DNA of 64,000 nucleotides from Aphelocoma coerulescens (lineage: Eukaryota; Chordata; Aves; Passeriformes; Corvidae), in the NCBI RefSeq assembly GCF_041296385.1, contig NW_027184084.1:2914001-2978000 (forward strand), given 5' to 3'. Both the position numbers and the translations under genes were made by a program. Position 1 is the first letter of the stretch, and every line of letters begins with the position of its first letter. Below the pieces are notes generated by a model that did no database searches, was not told the DNA's origin, and was given only the letters and a program-made list of their open reading frames with translations. Positions 11,716 through 22,902 of this stretch are shown in pieces.

Positions 11716-12137
11716 CCCCTACTAAAAATTTGTCCCAATCCGTACCCCCCAAGCGGCCAACACGTCCCATCCCCAAAGGTTAAGGAAAGTGGTAGTAACA
11801 TAAGGCCTAATTGTAGCTGTGTGCCCCTCTGGGTCCTTCACCACCACAGGCCGTTCGCTTATATAGCTCTGTGTGGTTCCTCCTACTCCTGCGATGGCCG
11901 ATCCCACAGGGGTTAAAGGCCATGAGGGAGGCCACACAGAGAAGGAGATGATTGTTACATCAGCACCCGTATCAATCAAACTTTGAAGCTGAGTCTGGGG
12001 CGGATGGGTGTTCGGCAGGATCAGGGTACATGTCATCTGTGGCCGTTGGTCAGAGATGTCTGCAGTCCAGAAGGCCTGTGGAAGTCCCGTAGATCCACTG
12101 CCATTATCTTCATGGGTTTGTTGTTCTATCCTGGGGA
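11716..12137 (-). pseudogene. pro: K arm protease, minus-strand copy
   Basis: Retroviral aspartic protease, class II type. The active-site motif DTGADVTIIS lies near 11955-11985, and the flap/C-terminal GWDVLAAWGV near 11745. Upstream (12027-12137) is the end of the dUTPase-protease linker, which occurs a second time at 14269-14379 on the other side of the env insertion. The frame is open from 12036 to 11722 (104 codons). It would depend on ribosomal frameshifting from gag in a complete provirus. The following RT is deleted. Confidence 0.85.
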
Positions 12138-13486
12138 TAAAATCAGCAGAAAAATGGCCTTGTAAGGGTGAAGGCTTAGCTCCAGAACAATTTCTAAAAA
12201 GAGATAAAAATCAGTTCTCAAAGACTACACAGAGGCCCGAAGGTTGGATTCTAGACCAACGGGTAATAGGAATAATTTGCATCAGCAGGGAAGGAAGTGA
12301 GTATACTGAGGTTGTGGGATACACCCCGTGTATATCCACCCTAGCAATATATTCAAATAACAAAAGTAAAATCTGGCAACCAGAACCCCCTGCAGGATAT
12401 TGGAGTCAAGAGAGAAAAGCGAATTGTGATTGGAATAGTCGAGTTAATCTTTGCTGGTACAAGCAAACTGGACCTAACCCTTACCAATCCTTAGAAAACT
12501 TAAAAGAATATTGGAGAGAACCAGAAAATACGAGAATAAAATGGAAAGCCCCTGATGGTATATACTGGGTATGTGGCAAAAAGGCATACAGCGAACTGCC
12601 CAGTAAATGGAAAGGTTCATGCACTCTAGGTATGATTCGACCTTCTTTCTTTACACTCCCCAGATCAGAAAGCGGCTTGTTAGGAGCCCCTCTGTATGAA
12701 ACCTTAAGCCGAAGGAAAAGGGGGATAAAGAAAACACTACCTATAGCAGGTGGGAGTCAAAAATGGGGTGAAGAAGAATGGCCAGCAGAAAGAATAATCC
12801 AATATTATGGTCCAGCAACATGGGCACAGGACAGGAGCTGGGGATATAGAACCCCTGTATATTTACTCAATCGGCTCATAAGGCTCCAAGCTGTAGTAGA
12901 AGTGGTTTCAAATCATACCTCAGATGCACTAGAACTGTTAGCTAAACAACATTCCCAGATGCATGCCTTTGTATACCAAAACCGAATTGCTTTAGACTAT
13001 TTGTTAGCTGAGGAAGGGGGAGTCTGTGGGAAGTTCAATGAATCAGAATGCTGCATAGAAATTGATGACTATGGAGAGACCATCAGGGACCTCGCAGCTG
13101 AGATCAAAAAGGTGGCACATGTTCCAGTCCAAAAATGGAATTCCATCTTACAAGCATCATGGTGGGAACAATTGTTTGATGGTACATGGTGGAAGAAAGC
13201 AGCATTTTTTATACTTTGTTCAGTGGCCGGGGTGATATTCATACCCTGCATGATTCCATGTTTTATTAGATTAATACACTCAGTAGTACAAGGTATGCAA
13301 ATAGCTGCGATGCCCATGGACCCGGAACTAGCTACTAGAGGATTAGGCAAAAACAATAAAATCTCTAAAATCATGGAATTAAAAGAAGAAGCAAATAGTA
13401 AAGCTGCCGAGGTTCTGATAAAGTTTGAAAAGCAGATAAAAGAGGAAAAGCTAGAGTTACAAGAGAAACTAAATAGCTATAACTAA
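12138..13486 (+). pseudogene. env: Gamma-type retroviral env, 5'-truncated
   Basis: A long frame reads from 12008, but the first ~43 codons are antisense to the K protease/dUTPase, so real env starts at about 12138. It lacks the signal peptide and N-terminal surface subunit. Visible parts: a partial surface subunit with several Cys and Trp, a furin-type site RRKR (12710-12721), a fusion-peptide region after it, and heptad-rich sequence leading to YQNRIALDYLL (immunosuppressive-region position). Then come a disulfide motif C-x7-CC (13025-13054), a membrane span near 13195-13275 (FFILCSVAGVIF) and a long charged cytoplasmic tail with coiled-coil character, stop 13484-13486. The transmembrane subunit is uninterrupted. 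It belongs to the gammaretroviral element whose 3' LTR is 13613-14265, not to the surrounding ERVK. Confidence 0.85.
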
Positions 13487-13612
13487 AAGGAATTCTTTTA
13501 TTTGAATATTCATACCTTTATATTTGTAGTAAGTATTTGATGATAGTGTTTCTATTTTTTTTGTAACAAAAGGTAGCACGAATTAATGTTTCCATATAAA
13601 AAGGGGGGGAAT
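13487..13612 (+). other. Env-LTR spacer and polypurine tract
   Basis: AT-rich spacer ending in AAAAAGGGGGGGAAT (13598-13612) directly before the TGTTAT start of LTR N, as expected of a retroviral plus-strand primer site. Confidence 0.75.
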
Positions 13613-14265
13613 TGTTATAAATAAAGTATGTAATTCGTGCTATTATATATAAAACTGGAATGTAATCAGACCATGTAGAGACAAAGTTTCAAACCCCCCC
13701 CCCCCCCTCCCACCGGCTTGGCTGAGAGAAAAATTTCACAACACCAAAAGAAGTTCCTCACAATAAGTGAGGATTCCACCTAGGTGGGGTTGGATCTTAT
13801 CACGGGACATTTGCACTATGACGACTTGATTACCACCTTCTGGTATCTACATCTCATCTGATAAAGAATCGGACATTCCGGGAACTAAAAATAACTGTTC
13901 CAGGAACCCAAGATGGCCCATCCATCAGCAGAAATGACCCACTCATCACCCAGGATGGACGATTCATCAGACCCAGGAAAGGCTTTGTGCAGCCCAACTC
14001 CGGGACAAGAAAACTTCATGAATACGAGAAGAATAGAATTAATTTGGACTTCACCCAAAAACTGCATAAGAAGGGACCAGCCGAAGCAGCAGTCGTGAAC
14101 TTGGGAGGTCTGGTGGGATAGAGATCAGATCTATGCGTGTTCACCCAGCTCCGACCCTGGGCTCGGTGCTGCTTTTCTCAATCGTGGCTTTTGAAACCGA
14201 TATTTCGGTCGCATAATAAATGTTATTTCTTTATAAATTTTGATTGGGCAATTCTGTTTCTGTCA
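13613..14265 (+). mobile_element. LTR N (gammaretroviral), 3' LTR of the env element
   Basis: 653 bp, TGTTATAAATAAAG...TTTCTGTCA, with AATAAA near 14214 and a poly-C run at about 13686. The right flank AGGG (14266-14269) equals one copy of the CCCT duplication seen around the opposite-oriented solo LTR at 27739-28391, which is about 99% identical by eye. The 5' LTR, gag and pol of this element are absent. Confidence 0.88.
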
Positions 14266-14660
14266 AGGGTACATGTCATCTGTGGCCTTTGGTCAGAGAT
14301 GTCTGCAGTCCAGAAGGCCTGCAGAAGTCCCGTAGATCCACTGCCATTATCTTCGTGAGTTTGTTGTTCTATCCTGGGGACACAAGACTTAAAAGGCACA
14401 AATTCAGCAAGGCAGGTCTTTTCAGGAATAGCGACAGGGGGTTTTTGCGTGGAGACCATAGCGCAAATCTGACCTTTAAAGTCAGCGTCAATAACTCCTG
14501 AGTACACTAAGATTCCTTGATGGGCGACATCAGGTTTTCCCACCAGCATCGCACTGGATCCCTGGGCTAGGGGTCCATATGCATCCCAGGGAACCTTATA
14601 AATACCGCTAGAGTCTAAGATGACTGCGGCTGCGGTGTGGACGTCAAAACCGTCTGATCC
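14266..14660 (-). pseudogene. dUTPase domain of K pro reading frame (minus arm)
   Basis: Minus-strand frame with a betaretrovirus-style dUTPase: GSSAMLVGKPD near 14560 and the GVIDADFKGQI motif near 14480 that carries the conserved uracil-binding/catalytic Asp. Class II retroviruses fuse dUTPase ahead of protease in the pro frame to limit dUTP during reverse transcription. The protease half is separated from it by the LTR N/env block and now lies at 11716-12137. The other arm (27370-27738) is nearly identical. Confidence 0.82.
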
Positions 14661-16586
14661 CTGGGTGCCGTCTCTAGGGTGGCTGAGTAGGCCTGTGCCT
14701 GTACCTGTGCCACTCTCTGAGGGAGTGACTGCATCGGAGAGCAATTCCCCCTCCTTGCACCCCGGCGGAAGTTTCCCGACAAAGGCCGACCATCGGCATG
14801 AGTCTGAGATCTACAATAGTCCAAGCAATGCCCTGGTCTGCCACACCTCTTGCACTGGGGGATCAGTGTGTTTTCTTTTTGTCTCGGCTTAGGACGCTTC
14901 CATTTTTTTGCGTGTTTTGGTGGCTTTGGTTCACGACCAGAAGATGTGTGAACAGGCTGCAGAAATGCAGCCGGAGCAGACCTTTTCTTGTTCCCAGATC
15001 CCACCTTAGTGCAGGCCTCGACCATGTCTGTGACCTCAGGTTCTCCTGGTAAGGCATCTATGATTTTTCTGCACTCCTCGTTTGCGTTATCTCTCACTAA
15101 CTGCCTTAACAACATCTGCCTTAACCCGTCATCCTCAACCTGCTTCTTGAGAGAAGCAGCGACTTTCTCTACAAAAGAGACGAATTACTCTGATTTCCCT
15201 TGAATTATTTCAGTATATCCCTTTCTAGGAGCAGATAACTCAATGGTTTTCAACAGGGCAGCCATGCTGACCTGTTGAGCTTGCTGCAGGACGCTAGAGG
15301 GAAAGGTACCCTGAATATCGGGATCAGAGAAGGGACCAGTCCCCATAAGAGCATCTTTTTTTCCCCTGCATGTCTAGGATCATCAGCAGGGAGCTGCATA
15401 TTCCCTAATGCAGCCTTGTCAGCCAGCTTTCTCCAAGTATTTTCAAAAACTGCATATTGTACAGGTTGAAATAGGATTTGACCTAAGCGTCTGATATCAA
15501 ATGGAGAAAGAAAATCTGTATTTATCACCCTTATTATTTGCATAACCTCAGCAGAACCTAGCCCATGTTGTGCCACCTTGGATTGCAGATCCTGTGCAAC
15601 CTTCCGAGCAATTACCTCATGCTTATCATGCTGGCCCTAATTTGGGAGAGTCTTATACACTGGGAAAGCTTGGATCTCCCCTTTTGGGGTGTCACTACCA
15701 TCCTGAACTACTGGCACAGCCTGTGGATGCAGTGTCACAGCTTCCCGATTACTCTCAGGATCCTCAACTCTGCTTGGTATCCCCAGTGTTTCCAATAAAT
15801 TCCAATCTCCCTCCTCCAGAGCCTGCATCTTAAGTGACTCCCAGAAACGGTTGTAGTGTCTCGGACGCACTGTCACAGCGCAGTCCAGGAAGTTCCAGGG
15901 GTGAGACTGGACCAGCCTTTTCTTTCGCCTCCCAGCTACAGCCACTTTATGACCTGGGGCCAAAGCCTCCTCTGCCTCACTGCCCAACGATGAATCATCA
16001 GTTAAAGGCACCTTTGAGGTGCCGTGAACGAACAAAGGTGGGCGGGGATGGATGGACTGACCAGAAGAGAGGCTGGCATCACAGGCTGCAGTCGGCTGAG
16101 CTGTGGTTTGAACTGCAGCCTCTTTCCGGGACGCGACCTGGGCCGGGTTTGGCCGATCTGGCGCTGAAGCTACTGCCGCCATCTCCGGTGCTGCAGCCGC
16201 GCGCAGAGCCACTGCCGTCTCCTGTGGCGCAGCAGTGTTCGGAGCCGCTGCCGGCCCCTGTGCTGTGGTCACGCCCGGCGTTGCCACCAGCCGGGGCACG
16301 GCTGTCGCGTCCACCACTTCTGACGCTGGTCTCAGCTCCGTTGGCCGCTAGAGTGCTGGCGCTGCGGCAGCGGATAACGCCAGGACCGGCGCTGCCGCTG
16401 CAGGTTCCAGGTTTGGAGCTGCTGGTCGCGTCACTTCTGGGTTCGGAGACGCGTCTCTCGCGGGGGGGGGCAGACGGTGCAGGCGCGGCGCACTCCAAGC
16501 AGAGGCACACCTCTGGCAGCTGCAACAGCTGGTTTTGCAAGCTGAGCAGTTCTGATAGCTGCCGTGATATGTTTGGCAGCTCTGCC
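14615..16586 (-). pseudogene. gag: K1 gag, C-terminal part (linker, capsid, nucleocapsid)
   Basis: Reads on the minus strand from 16586: Ala/Pro-rich linker (about 16540-16080), basic GRRKKR and capsid start (AFPVYK near 15660), capsid helices to about 15250, then a second frame 15115-14615 with a single zinc knuckle C-x2-C-x3-GH-x4-C near 14850. It is 5'-truncated at the LTR D junction, continuing the gag frame left at 6292. From about 15297 down it is nearly identical to the plus-strand arm. Above that it is far more diverged (roughly 70% amino-acid identity by eye), and it keeps a ~100-bp capsid stretch the other arm lacks. It contains frameshifts and stops. Confidence 0.85.
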
Positions 16587-17023
16587 TGATGCCTAGGTTT
16601 TAACTTTTATATTTTCCTGATTCTGTACTGCTTAGAGTGTAACTCTGAGGTTTCTCGTAGCTTGCTAATTTCTGCTCACTTGTACTAGGTAGACATAACA
16701 AAGCCTCTCTGGGCCTGCTCTCCAAGGTCACCCAGACCGTCCTAGGCCCAAAAAGTATAATCCAAAGATCTTCTAAGGGGGGCAAGCGGAGGGGAAATGA
16801 CATCACTGAACTGAAGCTTTAATTGGAGAATTAACCCTGATATCCAAATGAACCAAACCTATAAAAGTGTGAAGAACTTGTGACCTGTCATCCATCTTGG
16901 GGTCCATTTTGGCAATAGCCTGTGGCTCCCAGGGTGTACCTTTGAAGGCCTTTCAAATAAATACCTATTTTATTCTTTTACTCCTGTCCAGTCTCTGTGT
17001 CTAGGAGGCCTCTTAAGGCATCA
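16587..17023 (+). mobile_element. Provirus D 5' LTR
   Basis: 437 bp, TGATGCCTAGG...AAGGCATCA, with AATAAATACC near 16960. It is reverse-complementary to the copy at 6293-8083. It is followed by a PBS-like TTTGGCACCACCAGAAGGGACA and then by gag/pro/pol in the same orientation, so it is the 5' LTR although the 3' LTR is inverted relative to it in the present assembly. Confidence 0.9.
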
Positions 17024-17120
17024 GTTCTTTGGCACCACCAGAAGGGACAACGAGGCTTCCGAAAATCCTCTGGGACTCAGAAAGATCCAGCTCAGCTCCC
17101 CCCCCCCTCTGCCGGCACCC

Positions 17121-17142
17121 GGGGGGGGGGGGGGGGGGGGGG
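17121..17142 (+). repeat. Homopolymer G run (22 bases)
   Basis: An uninterrupted run of 22 G directly after CCC. It may form G-quadruplex DNA, and its exact length should be distrusted because long homopolymers are error-prone in reads and assembly. Confidence 0.9.
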
Positions 17143-17168
17143 CAGTTGTGGCAGTCCAGGAGGCAGAG

Positions 17169-17459
17169 TGTTACAGAGGGGATACTGTAACATGCATATA
17201 TCAAGCCTGGAGTCCCATGGAAAGGAAGTATATATGGACAGATTCGTGGTAGATGTTTCAGAGATGTTTATTTCTCCAGCCGCATGGCCGGGGCCCTGCT
17301 CAGGAACTCCTCGAGTCACGGGACCCGAGGGTCCTTCCCACACAGGGGAACACAAACCAACCAATCGGGAATGAGGCTGACCAGGGGAAGGGAAATCCCG
17401 TGTCTCACCCCCCAGGGCCCCTCTCCCAGGGCTCCATGGCAGGGGGGGAGACCCCAACA
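17169..17459 (-). mobile_element. Solo LTR E
   Basis: Plus strand TGTTACAGAGG...GACCCCAACA, the reverse complement of the LTRs that bound element E (22610-22902, 24573-24866). CAGAG lies on both sides (17164-17168, 17460-17464). It shows that family E has transposed more than once. Confidence 0.85.
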
Positions 17460-17762
17460 CAGAGGAGCTCCAAGAGCCCAGAAAACTCTCCAGATCCAGC
17501 ACAGAGGCACATGAGTAACTGAATAAAGGTGGTATTCTGTTGTTAACACCTGAATTAGGTGTAAAGAGATCTCTTGTAGTTAGTTTGGGGACTCGGGAGG
17601 GTCCAAGGGGGTTTCCTTTGGTCTTTCCCCTTTTTGTTAGCTTGGTAGCTCGTGAGAGCTTATCAGGGAACTTTCCATTCAGGGATTTAATTTTCCCTCT
17701 GTTGGTTTGTTCCTGCCTTGTGAAAAGGTTAGAAGGATTGTAGCCAACACCTTCTAGCATGC

Positions 17763-17852
17763 AGCCAGGTGGTGCAGAGGCTTAGGGCTTCGATTGTACT
17801 TCCAGCCACAGTTTGTATCCCTGGGATTGTGGGTTTGAATCCTACCTTCTTT
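17763..17852 (+). tRNA. tRNA-like relic in the provirus D leader
   Basis: About 90 nt. A B-box GGTTTGAATCC (17832-17842) sits in a T-arm with all five stem pairs possible (17829-17833 with 17841-17845, one G-U). An A-box-like TGGTGCAGAGG begins at 17770. Five of seven acceptor pairs form (17763-17769 with 17846-17852). The long middle suggests a type II (Leu/Ser-class) tRNA origin. The anticodon arm is weak, so it is surely not functional; it could be captured primer tRNA, a SINE fragment or chance. Confidence 0.4.
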
Positions 17853-17934
17853 AGTTTTCTCTCTTTGCTTTATAGAGTGTTTTTAGTTCTTGTTGCTTTA
17901 TTTTCATGAATTTTCTGTTTATAAGCATAAAACC

Positions 17935-20010
17935 ATGGGTGGTAATATTTCTTGCATGGGGACTGAAGTACCACTGAACACCCCTTTAAAATTTGTATTG
18001 GATAACTGGGCAAAATTGGTTGGCCAAGATAAAACGCTTACAAAAGCAGAATTAATTAGGCTTTCTACATTGATTTGGCCAGCTTACATGTTGCATAGCT
18101 GGCCACAATATGGCACTCTGGATGAAGAATTAATATTGAATTTAATATTGTATCATCGAAGAGACCACTGTTTCTTAGAACTAGAGTATGTGAAGCTTTT
18201 CTTGGCTGCTTCTAAGTTACAAATACCTAAGAAAGAGGATATACTATTTTTAAGGAGAAAAGAGCTTCTAAGGTTAAGAAGTCTATGTTGGACCTGACAA
18301 AGGGGGAAGACATGGAAATGGATTTAATTGCTCCCACCTTGAGATTGGGCCCCCTTCCCCCTCCTCCCCCTCCTCTCCCTCCTCCCCCTCTCCCTCCTCC
18401 TCCTCCTTCTCAGCCGACATGGGTCCTGGGGGCGGGGTGGGGAGGACAGGCAGCAGTGGATGGATTCTGGCTGGTGAGGGAAGAGAAGGGGGGGGCGGAC
18501 TGGCTGCCCCCGCCACCTCCTGCGGACTTGGGAGACTTGGTAGTTTTCCCAGCTACGACTCAGGCTCCGGCAAGGCCGCACCTGAAAAGGGAAGGCGATT
18601 GGCCGTGGCAGCCTCGGAAGGCATTTGTGTCTTCAGTGGCTTCTGCCCAAAAGCCACCCGTCTGTCTCTCTCCCCCCTCCCCTCCGGTCCCTCCAGAGGG
18701 GGAGGAGCTGAGGGGAGCGTGTGCAGCCTACGGCACCGCCCTTAGAGGAGGATCTGGTGGGCAGGACTTTCCACCAGAGGGGCAGGGAGGGAACGTCCCG
18801 CGGGGGGGGGGGTGGTGGGGGTGGTGTTCCTCCCTCTCCCAGGCGTTGTTGTTACCATGACAATGCTGCATGCCGAGCGGCTGTCTCAGGAGACGACATC
18901 ATCGAAGCACACAGGCCCAGGGATGCTGCCCAGTCCCTGCAACGGAGCAAGTCCCTCGCAGTGATACCAGGTACTAGAGCGGGCCGGGGCAAACCTGACA
19001 CACAATCAGACAGTTCCCACACAGGCAGTTCCTCTGAAGAGGAAGATGAGATAGCTGCTTTAAGCAGGCGAAAGACAGCAAGAAAAGCAATAAGGGAGCA
19101 AAGCCAAATTGTTACCTGGACCAGAACAGAAAAGGAGCCAGTTTTACAAGCCCCTCTGAGGCAGGCTGCGGGTAATCAAGGATCAGTCTATATAAAGGTT
19201 CCATACTCCCTCATAGAGTTAGAACAATGGGAGAGTACAGTGGGAAAATATAAAGAAAATCCAGACAAAGTGACTACTTTGGTACAGAGAGCAATTCAAA
19301 CACAGAACCCTGACTGGAGTGATCTGGTAGTTAAGATAGACACACTGCTTGATCCCACTGAAAAGCAGATGGTGAACAAAGTTATTGTAGACTCTGTGGA
19401 ATCAAGCATAGCTAATGGGACACTACAAGGTACGGTTGCAGATAATTTTCCAACAGATGATCCAAGGTGGGACCTAAATGTGCCAGCAGAAATGCAAAGA
19501 TTAAAATGGTATCAAGATCTCATAGCATATGGATTGAAGCATGGTATCCCTAAAGCTCTCAGCTGGGCAAAACTTTATGAAGTGAAGCAAGGTCCTAATG
19601 AAAGTCCTTCTGATTTTTTGAATAGGTTAAGAGAAGCTGCTATCAAATTCACACACATAAATCCTGATACAACAGAAGGGGCCCTTCATCTGGCTTATTT
19701 ATTTATGGGTCAGGCTTCAAATGATATAAGGAGAAAGTTGCTAAAGTTAGAAGGGGTTCAAGACATGAATAAAATGTTAGAAGTAACCTGGAGAGCGTTT
19801 CGAGATAGAGACTCCAGTGACAAAGGGAAACCCTGTCCCAGGAGGAAGGATAGTCAGGAAAAGACATCTAAGAAAGCCTCTCCCCCTAGGGACAAAGACA
19901 CATGCGCTTATTGCAAGAAGAAAGGGCATTGGAAAGCTGACTGTCCGATGCTGAAGAAGACATCCCCAGTTCCACAGCTCCCATTAGAACAAAACTCAAG
20001 CTCAGAATGA
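17935..20010 (+). pseudogene. gag: Provirus D gag (gammaretrovirus-like)
   Basis: Starts at ATG 17935 with MGGNIS, an N-myristoylation-type start. The matrix domain runs to a stop at 18295-18297. The frame then shifts into a very proline-rich p12-like region (18340-18420) and shifts back for capsid (from about 19190: VPYSLIELEQW, then DDPRWDLN near 19460) with a capsid C-terminal homology region near 19585-19650 (KQGPNESPSDFLNRL). A zinc knuckle CAYCKKKGHWKADC lies at 19903-19944. It stops TGA at 20008-20010, in the same frame as protease-pol downstream, matching the gammaretroviral readthrough layout (UGA here, not the usual UAG). The frameshifts in p12 make it a pseudogene. Confidence 0.88.
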
Positions 20011-21416
20011 TGGGGACCGGAGGCTTCTCCCCCAGCAGAGCCTTCGGTTATAGCCAGGCTGGGGAAAGATGATATAGAATTTCTGGTAGACACCGGCATG
20101 ACATATTCTGTGTTGAATACTTTAGAAGGGAAACTGAGTCATGAAACTGTTCATGTGGTTGGGGCAACAGGGGTAACTGAAACACGACCTTTCTTCCAAC
20201 CTTTGAAATTTAAACTGGGGAAGCATTGGGTAACTCATCAATTTCTTTATATGCCCAACTCCCCATAACCATTGCTGGGGAGGGATTTGTTAGAGAAATT
20301 GGAAGCCGAAATTAAATTTAGAAGAGGGGAGGGCGTTCGAGTTATCATTCCAGAAACTAAATTTGTTGAAGTTGCTGCACTTTTTATACAGGACAGATGT
20401 GGCAAAATCCCCATTGAAGTCGAAAATGCTGTCAATCCAATTGTGTGGGCCAGTGATGTTCCAAGAAGATCCAAACAGGCAGAACCAGTGAGCATTGCAC
20501 TCAAACCAGGAGCTACACCAGTAAGGCAAAACCAATATCCTTTAAAATTAGAGAGTTGCAAAGGACTGGCACCTATAATTGAAAAATTCCTCCACCATGG
20601 GTTATTAGTGCAATGTAAATCCAGGTATAAGACACCAATCCTTTCAGTGAAGAAAGCTGATGGTAAAAGTTACCGGTTAGTCCAAGATTTGAGGGCAATT
20701 AACAAAATCACAGAGGACATATGCCCAGTGGTAGCAAACCCTTATACACTTTTGACCACACTGACAGATTAATTAGGGTGGTTTACTGTTGTGGACCTGA
20801 AGGATGCCTTTTTCTGCATTCCTGTGCCTAAAAACAGCCAGGAGCTTTTTGCTTTCGAGTGGGAAAACCCTGAAACAGGAAGGAAAAGTCAGCTTACTTG
20901 GACAGTCCTACCCCAGGGTTTCAAGAATAGCCCAACAATATTTGGAAGCCAGCTAGCAAAAGAATTAGAAGATTGGAGGAGATGAGAGCCAGGAGGGGTT
21001 ATCCTTCAGTATGCTGATGACATCTTGATTGCAGCTAAAACCAGAGGTGACTGCATCCAATTTACTCTAAGCTTGTTAAACTTTTTGGGACAGAGTGGGT
21101 ACAGAGTGTCCAAAGACAAGGCGCAGATCGCTATGGAAGCAGTAGTTTTCTTGGGACTTGAGATCTTCCGTGGACACCGACAGCTCAGCAAGGAACGGAA
21201 AGAAGCCATCTGCAGACTTCCAGAGCCCCACACCGTGAGAGAAATGCAAGCCTTTCTGGAAATGGTAGGTTGGTGTCATTTATGGAGAGCAAATTAAGGG
21301 TTGTTGGTGAAATCCTTATATGGAGCAATAAAAGCAGCTGAAAATGGCATTATAATTCGGACTGAAAGCACAAGGGCTGCATTTAAAAAGCTGAAACACT
21401 CTCTAATGTCAGCTCC
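20011..21416 (+). pseudogene. pol: Provirus D pro-pol, N-terminal half
   Basis: Continues in the gag frame after TGA. The protease is near 20080 with DTGMTYSVLN (the Ala usual after DTG is Met) and LGRDLLEKL near 20278. RT follows, with KPGATPVRQ near 20505, LVQDLRAIN near 20680, VVDLKDAFF near 20790, [10 protein letters not shown] near 20905 and the catalytic YADD box at about 21010-21021. In-frame stops near 20266, 20770, 20983 and 21295 disable it. It is cut after AGCTCC (21411-21416) by the K2 5' LTR; the continuation is on the minus strand from 10617. Confidence 0.88.
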
Positions 21417-22453
21417 TGTGGATACAAAAATGCTGCTAGCAAGGATTTTCTTGTTATTTTCTAAGTCCGTGAGAGACTTTTCTCTCTCACAGAAGAGGTA
21501 GCAGGGAATGTAAACAACCAAGCCACCTGCAACCTTGAAAAGTCTTGTTTATGGTACAGTAGAAAAATATTTTGACAATGGATGTTTTAGGATTTTAGCC
21601 AATCACCCCCAAGGGGTGGCTGGTCCTTTGTTCAATTAGACTATGAAGAAAAAAGTCTATAAAAGAGTTTGTAAAATAATTAAATAAATCAATCTTGCTG
21701 CACAATTCCTGCCTGCTGGATCTTATCTCCTCCTCCTCCCTATGGCTGCGGGACACGGTGCTATACCGTAGTGTCTTGGGGTGACGTTATGATGTGTATC
21801 CCATATCGCTGCCTATGCCCAGGAATTAATTTTTGTGCCTTTCTGTGCCTCTAAACTGAGCCTGAGAGGGAGAAGAAAAAACTGAGCAAAACTTTCTCAA
21901 AGCAGTTTGCAGCTTGTTCAAGGTCACTTAAAGATAGGAGGGTTTTTTTGGTTTTTTTTTTCCAGCCGCGGCAGGGGAGTGAGGAAGCACCCGGCTTGCT
22001 GTGTTCCAATCAGCTTTTGGCCAGTTGTTTCAGTTTCTGGTTCTCCGGAGAGAGACTGAGAGTTGGACTTTGCTTTTTTCCCTTCTCTAGAATTCCGGAT
22101 TTTTCTCCCTTTGCTACTGGACTGCTTTTCAGCCTCAGAGCACATCGGGAGGACTTTTCGTCGGGCACAGAGGGCCTGGCCCTGGGCCAAGCCCCGGCTC
22201 CGAGGAGACCAAAGGAAGGACTCTAACGCTTTCCCAGGTTTTTCCTCCACAGCAAAAGATTTTACCATTTAACCTCATTTTCCTTTCCCGTGTGTTTGTT
22301 AAATAAATTGTTTTATCTTCTTCACTTTCCTTCGAGGAAAATTCATTTTTTTTCCCGAACCTGGTGGGGGAGGGGTGGTTGTGCCTTCTCTCAGAGTATA
22401 TATTTCTAAATTTGGCCAAACCGGTACACGTAGGAACCAGGCCTGCGGTAATA
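21417..22453 (+). mobile_element. K2 5' LTR (LTR B, subtype 2), split by LTR A
   Basis: TGTGGATACAAAAATGC... to ...CCTGCGGTAATA; the true LTR is 21417-21771 plus 22434-22453 (375 bp). Preceded by AGCTCC and followed by a primer site and gag leader homologous to K1. TATAAAAGAG lies near 21658. Confidence 0.9.
21772..22428 (+). mobile_element. Solo LTR A (ERVL-like) in the K2 5' LTR
   Basis: 657 bp, TGTCTTGGGG...CCGGTACA, the same length as the LTRs of the provirus at 47363-54032 and very similar. The flanking 5-bp duplication is CGTAG (21767-21771, 22429-22433). Confidence 0.93.
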
Positions 22454-22609
22454 TTTGGTGCTGCCCGAAGTGATCTGCACTCTGACGTGTCCTGCTGCTG
22501 CGAGCCAAGCCGAATTTCTCTAGAGGTACGCTGTTCCCCCCCCCAGGACCGGGAGGTCCGACGGGACTGAGAAAATGGCGAACAGCGGCTCACAAACCGA
22601 AGCTGTGGT
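22454..22609 (+). pseudogene. gag: K2 primer site, leader and gag start
   Basis: A primer-site-like TGGTGCTGCCCGAAGTGAT at 22456 is followed by a leader matching 5444-5552. Gag opens at ATG 22575 (the upstream ATG of K1 is AGG here). Only the first dozen codons precede element E, inserted at 22610; gag resumes at 24873 after the duplicated TGTGGT. Confidence 0.75.
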
Positions 22610-22902
22610 TGTTGTGGTCTCCCCGCCCTGCCATGTAGCCCTGGGAGAGGGGCCCTGAGGGGAGGCAGGGGTTTTCCCTGCCCCTGGTCAGCCTCGCTCC
22701 CCATTGGTTGGTTTGTGTTTCCCTGTGCTGGCAAGGACCCTCAGGTCCCGTGACTGTGACAGTTCCTCGGCAGAGCTCCGGCCATGCGGCTGGAGAAATA
22801 AACATCTCTGAAACATCTAGCAAGAATATGTCCACATATATATTTCTTTTCCATGGGACTCCTGGTTTGATATAGGCGTGTTACAGTATCCCCGCTGTAA
22901 CA
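22610..22902 (+). mobile_element. Element E 5' LTR
   Basis: TGTTGTGGTCTCC...CCGCTGTAACA, with AATAAACATC near 22797. Confidence 0.9.

Larger units (their letters stand above)
17024..17934 (+). other. Provirus D leader
   Basis: Untranslated leader between LTR and gag. It holds a primer-site-like TGGCACCACCAGAAGGGACA (17030), a run of 22 G (17121-17142), a solo LTR E in reverse (17169-17459) and a tRNA-like relic (17763-17852). No coding frame was recognised. Confidence 0.6.

Noticed and set aside
12008..12137. N-terminal 43 codons of the long env frame
   Set aside because: Antisense to ERVK protease/dUTPase; the frame is open by chance across the junction.
18324..18581. Arg/Glu-rich minus-strand frames in provirus D gag
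   Set aside because: Antisense shadows of the proline-rich, GC-rich p12-like region; no independent support.
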